Part shown: piece after piece, positions 36,096 through 44,301 of the stretch | How the letters are laid out: every line of letters starts with the position of its first letter | Position numbering within the stretch: the first letter of the stretch is position 1 | Origin: Ilyomonas sp963790435 | Lineage (GTDB): Bacteria; Bacteroidota; Bacteroidia; Chitinophagales; Chitinophagaceae | Reading direction: 5' to 3' | Assembly (NCBI GenBank): GCA_963790435.1 | Contig: CAWBOI010000001.1 | Location: 1-64,000, forward strand | Length of the DNA: 64,000 nucleotides | The notes under the pieces: generated by a model | Seen by the model: the letters and a program-made list of their open reading frames with translations, nothing else | Told to the model about the DNA's origin: nothing | Database searches by the model: none | Position numbers and translations under genes: made by a program

Positions 36096-37631
36096 TTATA
36101 ATAGCGCCTGTAATGTGTGATTGATTCGTTTTATTGTTTCTGCCTTACTAATCATTTGGGCAATTTCAAAAACCCCCGGACCAAACTTTTTGCCTACGAG
36201 CATAATGCGAAAGGGAAGCATCAACTCACCGGGTTTTACACGATGTGCCGATGCTATTTCTATAAACTCTTTTTCAAGATCTGCTGCGTTCCATGCCGAC
36301 GACATCAATTCCAAAGCTCTTATTACTTCTGCAAAAAACAAGGCTTTTGTTTCGGTCCATTTTGACTTGATGGAAGCCACATCAATATTGCGGGGTGATT
36401 CAAAAAAATAAGAAGCTTGTTCAATAAAGTCAGTCAGCAACGTGCAGCGGTCTTTAACTAAATTCAACACATTTATAAACTTGTTATCATCTTCAACAGG
36501 GATTTGGTTTTGCTCAAAAAGTTGCTTCACCTGATCGCTGTAATGCTTTGCAGGCAAGTGTTTGAGCCATTCATGGTTGAACCATTTGGCTTTCTCATAA
36601 TCGAATTTGGCTCCGGCTTTGTGTACTCGTTCAATCGAAAACTTTTGAATCAATTCATCCAACGTAAACAGTTCCTGCCCACTGCTATCGTTCCAGCCTA
36701 ACAATGCCAGCATGTTGATAAACGCTTGGGGCAAAAATCCGGTTTCTTTAAAACCAGGAGTTACTTCGCCGGTGTTAGGATCCGTCCAGTTTTTTGCATA
36801 CACAGGAAAACCAAACTTAGCGCCATCGCGTTTGCTCAATTTGCCTTGTCCGTTAGGTTTTAAAATGAGTGGTAAATGTGCCCATTGCGGCATTTTGTTT
36901 TCGCCAAATAAATAACGCCACAATAGAATATGAACCGGCGCGCTGGGTAGCCATTCTTCTCCACGAAACGCATGAGTGATCTGCATTAAAAAGTCGTCCA
37001 CCACAACAGCTAAATGATAGGTTGGCATACCATCGGCTTTCAGCAATACTTTATCATCGGTGACTGCTGTATTGAAGGTTACCTCGCCACGAATCATATC
37101 TATAAAACGAATGTCTTCCGGCTGCTCAGGTACTTTGATACGAATAACATAAGGCACTCCTTCACTCATCAATCTTCTCATTTCATCTTCGCCCAAGGTT
37201 AACGAGTTGCGCATGAAGTTTCGTGTAGCCACGCCATATTGTGCAGTGCCTCCCTCTGTTTTGTATTGATTGCGCATCTGCTCCAATTCTTCCGGCGTAT
37301 CAAACGCATAATAGGCATGTCCGCTGCTCACCAATCGCTCTGCGTATTGCCTGTACATTTCTTTTCGTTCGCTTTGCCGGTAAGGAGCAAAATCACCGCC
37401 ATGCACGACGCTTTCATCGGGCTGCAAGCCGCACCAGGCAAGCGTTTGAAAGATGTATTCTTCTGCGCCGGGCACAAAACGGTTCTGGTCGGTATCTTCT
37501 ATTCGTAAAATAAAAGTTCCCTCATTTTGTTTTGCAAATAAATAATTGAACAATGCTGTTCGTACACCGCCCAAATGCAAACCGCCGGTAGGAGAGGGCG
37601 CAAACCGAACCCGCACTTTTGAAGTCGTCAT
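36096..37631 (-). CDS. gltX: Glutamyl-tRNA synthetase
   Basis: This 511-residue class I synthetase charges tRNA-Glu. The HIGH-type signature appears in FAPSPTGGLHLGG near residue 10, and the KMSKS-type signature as KLSKRDG near residue 265. RIEDTDQNR and the WLPSAPVHILLWRYL region are also typical. Normal full length. It is next to the divergent EPS gap and is not obviously in an operon. Confidence 0.97.
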   Translation of the reverse strand: MTTSKVRVRFAPSPTGGLHLGGVRTALFNYLFAKQNEGTFILRIEDTDQNRFVPGAEEYIFQTLAWCGLQPDESVVHGGDFAPYRQSERKEMYRQYAERLVSSGHAYYAFDTPEELEQMRNQYKTEGGTAQYGVATRNFMRNSLTLGEDEMRRLMSEGVPYVIRIKVPEQPEDIRFIDMIRGEVTFNTAVTDDKVLLKADGMPTYHLAVVVDDFLMQITHAFRGEEWLPSAPVHILLWRYLFGENKMPQWAHLPLILKPNGQGKLSKRDGAKFGFPVYAKNWTDPNTGEVTPGFKETGFLPQAFINMLALLGWNDSSGQELFTLDELIQKFSIERVHKAGAKFDYEKAKWFNHEWLKHLPAKHYSDQVKQLFEQNQIPVEDDNKFINVLNLVKDRCTLLTDFIEQASYFFESPRNIDVASIKSKWTETKALFFAEVIRALELMSSAWNAADLEKEFIEIASAHRVKPGELMLPFRIMLVGKKFGPGVFEIAQMISKAETIKRINHTLQALL

Positions 37632-37635
37632 GCAG

Positions 37636-37643
37636 CAAAAATA
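37636..37643 (-). promoter_or_regulatory. Candidate -7 element TATTTTTG abutting the gltX start
   Basis: On the minus strand a TAnnTTTG match ends four bases before the gltX ATG at 37631, which would leave almost no 5' leader. No -33 match is clear. Confidence 0.35.
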
Positions 37644-37745
37644 AAAACAGATTACTGATTATGATTTATGATTTTGGATTTATAATTCGAGTTGGCTCGC
37701 CAATCGTGTTATTGAATGTTGAAGAAGCATTCATCAATCATCAAC

Positions 37746-38333
37746 TTATAGTCTTTTGATGTTAATAATCAGAATAGGCGGTGTAAATGTTTGGTCGTTT
37801 TCCGGGCGATTATAAATGGTGTTCACTACACTCATGCCTTTCACCACTTTACCAAAAGCAGCATACCCTTGCTTATCAGGATTGTTTTCACCACCAAAAT
37901 CAAAGCCCGGCTGGTCACCAATGCAGATAAAAAATTCGCTGGTTGCCGTGCCCGGTGCAAGCCTTGCCATACTTAATGTTCCGTTCAAATGATGAATGTC
38001 CGTTTGTTGTGTGGTTTCGTGCGGAATGTGCGGGAGCGAAATGGCTTTCTGATAATTCGTTTTCCAGATACCACCTTGTATCAGCTCACTTTTGGCTGCA
38101 TCGGAGGGTTGATTGTCATCGTTTAAAATGCGGTAAAAAGAACTTTGTTTGTACAACCCTTCATTAACATTGTGTAGAAAAGCAGTTGCCGTTTTAGGCG
38201 CTTTATCAGTATAAATTTCGGCTTCAATATCCCCTGCATCGGTTTGAATTACAACATGCGGATGTATGTACTGTTTTGAAGTGCAAGCAACAAAAAATAA
38301 AACGGTAAAAACAAAAATGCACAATCGTTTCAT
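37746..38333 (-). CDS. Peptidyl-prolyl cis-trans isomerase (cyclophilin type), lipoprotein
   Basis: This 195-residue protein has a lipoprotein signal (MKRLCIFVFTVLFFVAC, lipobox Cys17) and a cyclophilin domain with VVIQTDAGDIEAEIYTDKAPKTATAFLHN, SSFYRIL (catalytic Arg), NGTLSMARLAPGTATSEFFICIGDQP and YAAFGKVVKGMSVVNTIY. It would help fold proteins in the periplasm or at the outer membrane. It starts four bases after the stop of the methyltransferase gene, so the two are cotranscribed. Confidence 0.93.
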   Translation of the reverse strand: MKRLCIFVFTVLFFVACTSKQYIHPHVVIQTDAGDIEAEIYTDKAPKTATAFLHNVNEGLYKQSSFYRILNDDNQPSDAAKSELIQGGIWKTNYQKAISLPHIPHETTQQTDIHHLNGTLSMARLAPGTATSEFFICIGDQPGFDFGGENNPDKQGYAAFGKVVKGMSVVNTIYNRPENDQTFTPPILIINIKRL

Positions 38334-38337
38334 GGAG

Positions 38338-39036
38338 TTATTTTATGGTGAGCTTTACAAGAAAACGATCCCAATCATCTTCGCCTAAAACTTCGGTTTT
38401 CCAGCCTTCTTTGCTTCCAACTTTAGTAAGCAAATATCTGTCAATATATAGCCATGTAAACCAGTCGGTGCATTCATTTTTATATTTATATTGATACATG
38501 ATTTCGCCATAATATGTTTCACGTTCTGGCAATTTGTAATCGTACAAATAAGCTACGTCTGAAGAATCGAAAAGAAGCTGCCCGCCTTTATGGATAAGCG
38601 TTTTGGCATGTTGTAAAAACAAACGCAGTTTCTCTATATTTCCCGTAAAACCAATTCCATTCATCATAAACAACAAGGTATCAAACGTTTTGTTTTGATA
38701 AGAAAATACATCGCTAATCAACGCATCTTTCACGCCGCGATGCCGCATTACGTCCACTGCTTTGGGTGATATATCAATGGCGGTTACGTCAATGCCATTT
38801 TGCTGCAAAACCAAACTATGACTTCCTGCTCCTGCGCCTACATCTAACACTTTTCCTGCGCATAATTTCAATGCTATTTGCTCCAGTTTCGGCATCCGTT
38901 TTTCATCTCTGAAATAAATTTTTACCGGCATTTCTTCCGGCTCGCCATAGTTGTTATTGATCCATAATTTTTGTGGGTTGGTATTAAAATAATAATCGTG
39001 CATTGCATTGCCTAACACATCTTTCATAATTCTCAA
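38338..39036 (-). CDS. Class I SAM-dependent methyltransferase
   Basis: This 232-residue protein has motif I VLDVGAGAGSHSLVLQ and the acidic end of strand 2 in VTAIDISPKAVDVM. TLLFMMNGIGFTGNIEKLRLFLQHA (motif IV area) and GGQLLFDSSDVAYL follow. The methyl acceptor is unknown. It is followed at four bases by the cyclophilin lipoprotein gene. Confidence 0.85.
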   Translation of the reverse strand: MRIMKDVLGNAMHDYYFNTNPQKLWINNNYGEPEEMPVKIYFRDEKRMPKLEQIALKLCAGKVLDVGAGAGSHSLVLQQNGIDVTAIDISPKAVDVMRHRGVKDALISDVFSYQNKTFDTLLFMMNGIGFTGNIEKLRLFLQHAKTLIHKGGQLLFDSSDVAYLYDYKLPERETYYGEIMYQYKYKNECTDWFTWLYIDRYLLTKVGSKEGWKTEVLGEDDWDRFLVKLTIK

Positions 39037-39134
39037 TGGTGAATTGAATAAAAGGGAACAGGTATAAAGTTTTTATATCATCATTTTAAAATTAGCAACC
39101 TGCGAAATGGAAATCAAAACCATTTGCAAAGTAA

Positions 39135-39142
39135 TACATTTG
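39135..39142 (+). promoter_or_regulatory. Candidate -7 element TACATTTG
   Basis: A perfect TAnnTTTG is followed by CACTCC. It would give a leader of about 55 bases for the acyltransferase gene starting at 39202. Confidence 0.4.
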
Positions 39143-39201
39143 CACTCCTTTTAGTTTGCAAGCAAAATTCAATTTTACAGGTATTAGAGATAAATTCATT
39201 C

Positions 39202-39912
39202 ATGAAGGAAAAGATAAAAAACTTTGTAAAAAACAAGCCAATGCTAAAGAAGTTGTACAGAATTGTACAAAGCGGTTCCTTGTTTTCTTCTACTTACAAA
39301 AAGCAAATCAAAGGCAAAAACAATCTATTGCAGTTTAGCAGTTCCTCATTATTTATTAATTGTACAATTTTTATAAAAGGCAATGACAACGAAATTGTCA
39401 TAAAGGATTCAACTTTTTTTAAAAACGTTGTGTTTCATATTGAAGGGAATCATAACCGGATTGTAATAGAAAAAGGTGTTCATTTTAATAATGCAGGATC
39501 AATGTGGATGGAAGATGATCATTGCGAAATTAGCATTGGTGAAGATACTTTAATTGAAGATGCCAGTCTTGCCGTCACAGAGCCGCACTCAAAAGTTATC
39601 ATTGGAAATGATTGTTTGTTTGCTTATGATATAGACATTCGTACCGGCGATTCTCATTCGGTTATTGACACTAACACCAACAAGAGAGTCAACTATGCGA
39701 AAAATATTTCCATTGGCAATCATGTTTGGATTGCTTCGCATGTTTCCATTTTAAAAGGTGGCAACATTCCTTCCAACTCAATTGTGGCAACGCGTGCTTT
39801 GGTTACTAAACCATTCAGTCAGGAAAACGTTTTGATTGGAGGTTCACCGGCATCGGTTTTAAAACAAAATGTCAATTGGAAACACGAGCGGATTTATGAA
39901 AAGAAAGAATAG
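39202..39912 (+). CDS. Acyltransferase with left-handed beta-helix (hexapeptide repeats)
   Basis: This protein of 236 residues from ATG 39202 (MKEKIKNFVKNK) resembles LbH-type O-acetyltransferases such as the WcaF/colanic acid group. Repeats of the hexapeptide type run from NLLQFSSSSLFINCTIF to the end, with ISIGNHVWIASHVSILKGGNIPSNSIVATRALVTKPF as the usual C-terminal coil. An upstream in-frame ATG at 39124 is less likely because it lies in front of the promoter-like element. It could decorate a surface polysaccharide. It is followed after 23 bases by the beta-lactamase gene. Confidence 0.8.
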   Translation: MKEKIKNFVKNKPMLKKLYRIVQSGSLFSSTYKKQIKGKNNLLQFSSSSLFINCTIFIKGNDNEIVIKDSTFFKNVVFHIEGNHNRIVIEKGVHFNNAGSMWMEDDHCEISIGEDTLIEDASLAVTEPHSKVIIGNDCLFAYDIDIRTGDSHSVIDTNTNKRVNYAKNISIGNHVWIASHVSILKGGNIPSNSIVATRALVTKPFSQENVLIGGSPASVLKQNVNWKHERIYEKKE

Positions 39913-39935
39913 TGCTTTTTTAATAATGTAAACAC

Positions 39936-40745
39936 ATGGTTACTAAAATTGTTTTTGCTGCATTTATCGGGATATTGTTTTTCTCATGTACACCCAACAA
40001 TGTAAAGGTTGACGATTCTTTGAAAAAATATTTTGATGAAAACAAAGTAACCGGCACGTTCGGATTGTTTGACAATGGCGGAGGCGATTTCACCATTTAC
40101 AATCTTCCACGCTACCGCGATTCCGCTTACCTGCCAGCCTCTACATTTAAGATTGTCAATTCGCTCATCGGCTTGCAAACCGGCAGAATTTACAACGAAA
40201 ATATGGTGATCAAATGGGATGGTGTTGTACGACAAAATCCGGCCTGGAACAAAGACTTAACCATGGCGGAAGCGTTCAAGCTTTCTGCAGTTCCCTATTA
40301 CCAGGAAGTGGCAAGAAGAATAGGTAAAGACACGATGCAGCTTTGGTTGGATAGCCTGCATTATGGCACACAAAAAATCAAAACAAAGATTGATACTTTC
40401 TGGCTCGATAATTCGCTGAAAATTAAGCCTGATGAGCAACTGGGCTTAGTGAAGAAACTGTACTTTTCGCAATTGCCGTTTGATAAACGACCACAGGCGA
40501 TTGTAAAAAAAGTAATGCTGCAGGAAAGCAACGCCAATTATCAACTCAGTTATAAAACCGGACTTGGCTATAAAGAAAACGGCAATGCCATTGGCTGGAT
40601 GGTTGGCTGGATTGAAGAGAACCGGCATCCTTATTTTTTTGTGTTGAATGTGGAAGCGCCGCACAATGCCGACGTGGCAACAGCCCGCATGAACATCTTA
40701 AAAAGCATTTTAAAAGGCATGGGTTTTTTTGAAGGAAAGAAGTAA
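39936..40745 (+). CDS. Class D (OXA-type) beta-lactamase, lipoprotein
   Basis: This 269-residue serine beta-lactamase of class D carries all signature sites: S69-T-F-K72 (nucleophile Ser and the Lys usually carboxylated), S117-A-V119, Y143-G-T145 (YGN site with Thr), W156 (the Trp near the Lys) and K207-T-G209. The N terminus is a lipoprotein signal (IGILFFSC, Cys18), so it should be membrane-anchored, unlike most soluble OXA enzymes. No mobile element lies nearby, and base use matches the neighbours, so it is probably intrinsic. Hydrolysis spectrum cannot be told from sequence. A BlaR-type sensor domain is also possible by homology, but there is no fused membrane or peptidase part. Confidence 0.9.
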   Translation: MVTKIVFAAFIGILFFSCTPNNVKVDDSLKKYFDENKVTGTFGLFDNGGGDFTIYNLPRYRDSAYLPASTFKIVNSLIGLQTGRIYNENMVIKWDGVVRQNPAWNKDLTMAEAFKLSAVPYYQEVARRIGKDTMQLWLDSLHYGTQKIKTKIDTFWLDNSLKIKPDEQLGLVKKLYFSQLPFDKRPQAIVKKVMLQESNANYQLSYKTGLGYKENGNAIGWMVGWIEENRHPYFFVLNVEAPHNADVATARMNILKSILKGMGFFEGKK

Positions 40746-40830
40746 AACAGAAGTGTAAAAGTTAATTGTATTGCTGCTTTGTTTTTGCCCAAATTTTTCC
40801 TTTTATCTTTAATCCATTACATCGCAATTC

Positions 40831-41838
40831 ATGCTTTCGTTTCAAAATCATTCTTATCTGCTCGGCTTGTTGGTTCTCATTCCGCTGGCGCTGTTGTTTG
40901 TTGCAGTGCTTCGCTGGAAAGTTAAGGTGGGCAAGGCTTTGGGCGATGAAGCGCTCATTCATCATCTTACTCAAAATTACTCTCCAAAATTATACGCGAT
41001 TAAGTTTATTGCTATGGCCATTGCGATTGCGCTGGGTATTGTAGCGCTATCCAATTTGCGAAAACCTGCAAAAACAAACGGTGAGCAACGCGAAGGTATT
41101 GATGTGATGATTGCGTTGGACGTGAGCAAAAGCATGTTAAGCCGGGATGTGAAACCATCACGGTTAGATGTTGCCAAACAGTTTGTGAGTGTATTGATAG
41201 ATGACATAGGAGACAACCGCGTTGGCCTGGTGGTGTTTGCGGGACAAGCCGTCTTGCAAATGCCCCTAACCACCGATGCTGCGGCTGCAAAGCTATATCT
41301 CTCCAATGCCACGCCGGATGCCGTTCCTACGCAGGGAACCGATATTAGCAATGCCTTACTGCAATGCAGCGGTGCATTAAACACGAAGGAAAAAAAATAC
41401 AAAGCTGTTGTTTTAATCACCGATGGCGAAGACCACAATCCGCAAACCAAAAACAGCCTGCAACAGTTATATGACGAAGGTGTAATTGTTTATACCGTTG
41501 GCATTGGCACGCCGGAAGGTTCACCCATTATTGAAGGGGGAAATGTTACTAAAACCGACATCAACGGTAAGCCGGTTATATCAAAATTGAATGAAGAGGA
41601 ATTGAAACTGATTGCTGATAAAACCGGAGGTGCCTATTATCATTTGGAAAGCTCCGAAACAACTGCAACACAATTAGCTTCACAATTGAACAGCGGAGAA
41701 AAAAAACTGATCAATGGGGAAGGCAATAGCCATGAATACACTTCATTGTATCCTTACTTCGTCGCTGTAATGTTGCTCATTTTGGTGATTGAAATTTTTA
41801 TTCCTGAAATTAAAAAGCGGGGTCGTTATGAAGTGTAG
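40831..41838 (+). CDS. VWA domain membrane protein, BatB-like
   Basis: This 335-residue protein has two N-terminal helices (residues 9-27, 49-66), a von Willebrand factor A domain with the MIDAS motif DVSKSM and the later TDGED, and a C-terminal helix (YPYFVAVMLLILVIEIFIP). The plan is that of BatA/BatB in the Bacteroidota Bat (aerotolerance) operon, thought to act at the inner membrane. Only one VWA gene is present here, followed by a TPR gene. The genuine batA and later bat genes are not in the window. Confidence 0.88.
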   Translation: MLSFQNHSYLLGLLVLIPLALLFVAVLRWKVKVGKALGDEALIHHLTQNYSPKLYAIKFIAMAIAIALGIVALSNLRKPAKTNGEQREGIDVMIALDVSKSMLSRDVKPSRLDVAKQFVSVLIDDIGDNRVGLVVFAGQAVLQMPLTTDAAAAKLYLSNATPDAVPTQGTDISNALLQCSGALNTKEKKYKAVVLITDGEDHNPQTKNSLQQLYDEGVIVYTVGIGTPEGSPIIEGGNVTKTDINGKPVISKLNEEELKLIADKTGGAYYHLESSETTATQLASQLNSGEKKLINGEGNSHEYTSLYPYFVAVMLLILVIEIFIPEIKKRGRYEV

Positions 41839-42508
41839 AAGAGAAGGTACAAGGTGCAAGGTCCAAGGTACAAGCGGCAATGGGCAAGCTTTTCAGCGTT
41901 TAAAAATGGTTGGTTTATTTTTGCCATTTATTTTTCTGAGTTGTTTTGTTTTTGCACAGGAAAAAGCCATTCAGCAAGGCAACAATGCTTATCGCAAAAA
42001 CGACTTTTCTACTGCTATAAAAGATTATACGAAAGCCTTATCAGAAGACAATAAAAATGAGATTGCAAAATTTAACATGGCGAATGCCTTGCAACGTACC
42101 AATGAACACGGTAAATCGGCAAGTGTGTACGATGATGTAATTAAAAATACAACCGATGCGGGCTTGCAATCGAAAGCCTATTACAACAAAGCATTAGCGA
42201 TGTTGCAACAAGATAAATTGAATGAAGCCATTGATGCGCTCAAACAATCGTTGCGCTTACAACCTATGGATAACGATGCCCGTGAGAATTTGCAAAAAGC
42301 GTTAGAACAGAAACAGCAGCAACAACCTCCGCAACAAACAAAACAAAACCAGAAAAAGCAGCAAAACCAAAAAGGACAAAAGCAGCAGCAAATGAACCGG
42401 CAGATGATGGAACGAAAGTTTAAAGAATTGGAAGACCAGGAAAAGCAGTTGCAGAAAGAATTGCAAAAACAAAAAACCAATACTGCCGATAACGAACAGG
42501 ACTGGTAG
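41828..42508 (+). CDS. TPR-repeat protein, BatC-like
   Basis: After a signal-like segment (MVGLFLPFIFLSCFVFAQ from ATG 41906), this protein has three or so tetratricopeptide repeats (AIQQGNNAYRKNDFSTAIKDYTKAL, AKFNMANALQRTNEHG, AYYNKALAMLQQDKLNEAIDAL). A Gln/Lys-rich coiled coil (EQKQQQQPPQQTKQNQKKQQ) follows. This matches BatC. The start is unsure: ATG 41828 overlaps the batB end by 11 bp, and its first 26 residues are encoded partly by a 7-bp tandem repeat, so 41906 may be the true start. Confidence 0.8.
   Translation: MKCRREGTRCKVQGTSGNGQAFQRLKMVGLFLPFIFLSCFVFAQEKAIQQGNNAYRKNDFSTAIKDYTKALSEDNKNEIAKFNMANALQRTNEHGKSASVYDDVIKNTTDAGLQSKAYYNKALAMLQQDKLNEAIDALKQSLRLQPMDNDARENLQKALEQKQQQQPPQQTKQNQKKQQNQKGQKQQQMNRQMMERKFKELEDQEKQLQKELQKQKTNTADNEQDW
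41844..41874 (+). repeat. Four tandem 7-bp units (AAGGTnC) at the batB-batC junction
   Basis: AAGGTAC, AAGGTGC, AAGGTCC and AAGGTAC follow each other exactly and are then followed by AAG. The repeat begins six bases after the batB stop and is read in frame as EGTRCKVQGTS if the upstream batC start is used. Confidence 0.8.
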
Positions 42509-42575
42509 TAAACTCTATTTGGCTCTTTCTTATCTTGCCCCTCACACAATTGATACTACCTAATTATTTCGATTT

Positions 42576-43133
42576 ATGACACAAGATGCAGCCGAAAAAA
42601 CAAACCGTCAATATGATGCCGTGATTGCCGTTTGTAAAGAAATATTTGATAAAAAAACATTAGATTATGGCACATCATGGCGCGTGTTGCGTACCATTTC
42701 GGTAGTAGATCAAATCTTTATCAAAGCCTTGCGCATCCGCAATTTGCAGGAAATAAAAGAGCAAATGGTAAGTGATGATATTCCCGGCGAATTCAAAGGC
42801 ATTTTAAACTATGCTGTGATTGGATTGATTCAATTGCAAATGCCCTCTGCCATTGAAGATTTACAGCCCGAATCAGCTTCTCGTTTATACAACGAACAAA
42901 TACAAATTGTGAAAGGAATCATGCTGGCAAAGAACCACGATTACGGTGAAGCCTGGCGCGATATGAGCAGCGAAAGTTTTGTTGATTTGATATTGGTGAA
43001 GCTGTTGCGCATTAAGCAAATTTTGTTGAACGATGGCAGAACACTCATTAGCGAAGGCATTGATGCCAATTATGTTGACATAATTAATTATGCAGCGTTT
43101 GCATTGATTTTAACGGCAGAAGAAGAACGATAA
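42576..43133 (+). CDS. DUF1599 domain protein (two repeats)
   Basis: This 185-residue protein has two similar DUF1599 repeats. The first (residues 10-85) contains KTLDYGTSWRVLRTISVVDQIFIKALRIRNLQEI and the second (95-180) contains KNHDYGEAWRDMSSESFVDLILVKLLRIKQILL. Each has the D-Y-G-x2-W-R signature. The family is nearly limited to Bacteroidota and has no known function. The DoxX/MauE-like gene starts nine bases downstream, a pairing often kept in this phylum. Confidence 0.9.
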   Translation: MTQDAAEKTNRQYDAVIAVCKEIFDKKTLDYGTSWRVLRTISVVDQIFIKALRIRNLQEIKEQMVSDDIPGEFKGILNYAVIGLIQLQMPSAIEDLQPESASRLYNEQIQIVKGIMLAKNHDYGEAWRDMSSESFVDLILVKLLRIKQILLNDGRTLISEGIDANYVDIINYAAFALILTAEEER

Positions 43134-43142
43134 AAACAAAGC

Positions 43143-44252
43143 ATGAAAAGAGCTTCAGTATTGCTCACTATACGTTGGGTGGTTGGTATTTTATTCATTT
43201 TTTCAGGATTGATAAAAGCCAATGATCCGCTGGGTTTGAGCTATAAAATGCAGGAATTTTTTGGCGCCTGGCACACTACTTATTTGAACGAATATGCGCT
43301 GCCTTTATCGTTAGTGATGAATGTGTTTGAAGTGATTGCAGGTGTTGCCATTATTGTTGGCTGGCGCCCAAAATTATTTAGCTGGTTATTGCTTTTGCTC
43401 ATTATTTTTTTTACATTTCTTACTGGCTACGCAACACTTTCAGGCAGGTTCACAAGTTGCGGTTGCTTTGGTGATTGTGTGCCGCTAACACCGTTGCAAT
43501 CATTTATTAAAGATTTGGTTTTACTGGTTTTCATTCTGATTTTATTCATCAATAAAAATCACATCCGGCCTTTGATTTTAAGAGAACGGAGGGCGGTTTT
43601 TATTTTGTTTTTGTCTGTAATTGGAGTGTCGTTGTTTGAAATTTATGTGCTTAAATATTTGCCCGTATTAGATTGTTTGCCTTACAAGAGGGGCAACGAC
43701 ATTATTGAGCAGATGAAAGTACCTGCCGGTGCTCTAAGCGATAGTTTTGCCATGACGTTTCAATATAAAAAGGACGGAAAGAAACTTGAGTTTGATGAAG
43801 AGCATTTCCCTCCTAATTTCGATAGCACTTATGAATTTGTAAATCGGTACGATAAACTGATACGCAAAGGCACTGCAAAGCCATCAATCAGCGATTTTGC
43901 CTTGCAAACCATCAACGGGAACGATACAACAGCCGCCATTTTATCGCAATCAAATTACGTGTTGGTTTTTGTTCAGAATTTTGATGACTGGAAAAAACAA
44001 GAGAGCAATTTTGATGAAATAAACAATGCCTATAAAGCTGCACACATTCCGTTATTTGTAGTAACGCCCAATCCGCAACAGGCTTTGCACTCTTTGCACA
44101 ATGCGAATGTTCTCCGCTGCGATGCTACCGTGCTGAAAACCGCAGCCCGCGTAAATTCTACCTATTTTATAATGAAAAAAGCAGTGATAGTAGGAAAAGA
44201 AAGTTATGCTTCAAAAGATAAAATTCTAAGTGATCTGCATTCTGTTCAGTAA
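43143..44252 (+). CDS. DoxX/MauE-type membrane protein with thioredoxin-like C-terminal part
   Basis: This 369-residue protein has four N-terminal membrane helices of the DoxX/MauE type (WVVGILFIFSGLIKANDPLGLSYKMQEFF; loop SGRFTSCGCFGDCVPLTP with three Cys). Another helix follows, then a soluble domain. The part KPSISDFALQTINGNDTTAAIL...VLVFVQNFDD resembles a thioredoxin-like fold without a Cys-x-x-Cys motif. It matches the BT_3928-type family of Bacteroidota. It may handle redox of exported proteins. It lies directly downstream of DUF1599. Confidence 0.85.
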   Translation: MKRASVLLTIRWVVGILFIFSGLIKANDPLGLSYKMQEFFGAWHTTYLNEYALPLSLVMNVFEVIAGVAIIVGWRPKLFSWLLLLLIIFFTFLTGYATLSGRFTSCGCFGDCVPLTPLQSFIKDLVLLVFILILFINKNHIRPLILRERRAVFILFLSVIGVSLFEIYVLKYLPVLDCLPYKRGNDIIEQMKVPAGALSDSFAMTFQYKKDGKKLEFDEEHFPPNFDSTYEFVNRYDKLIRKGTAKPSISDFALQTINGNDTTAAILSQSNYVLVFVQNFDDWKKQESNFDEINNAYKAAHIPLFVVTPNPQQALHSLHNANVLRCDATVLKTAARVNSTYFIMKKAVIVGKESYASKDKILSDLHSVQ

Positions 44253-44288
44253 GCCTTTGTTTTTGCACAAATAAGAATCGTCTGTCCT

Positions 44289-44296
44289 TATCTTCG
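44289..44296 (+). promoter_or_regulatory. Candidate -7-like element TATCTTCG abutting lysA
   Basis: This is one mismatch from TAnnTTTG and ends five bases before the lysA ATG (44302), so the mRNA could be leaderless or nearly so. Confidence 0.35.
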
Positions 44297-44301
44297 CCGC
44301 T

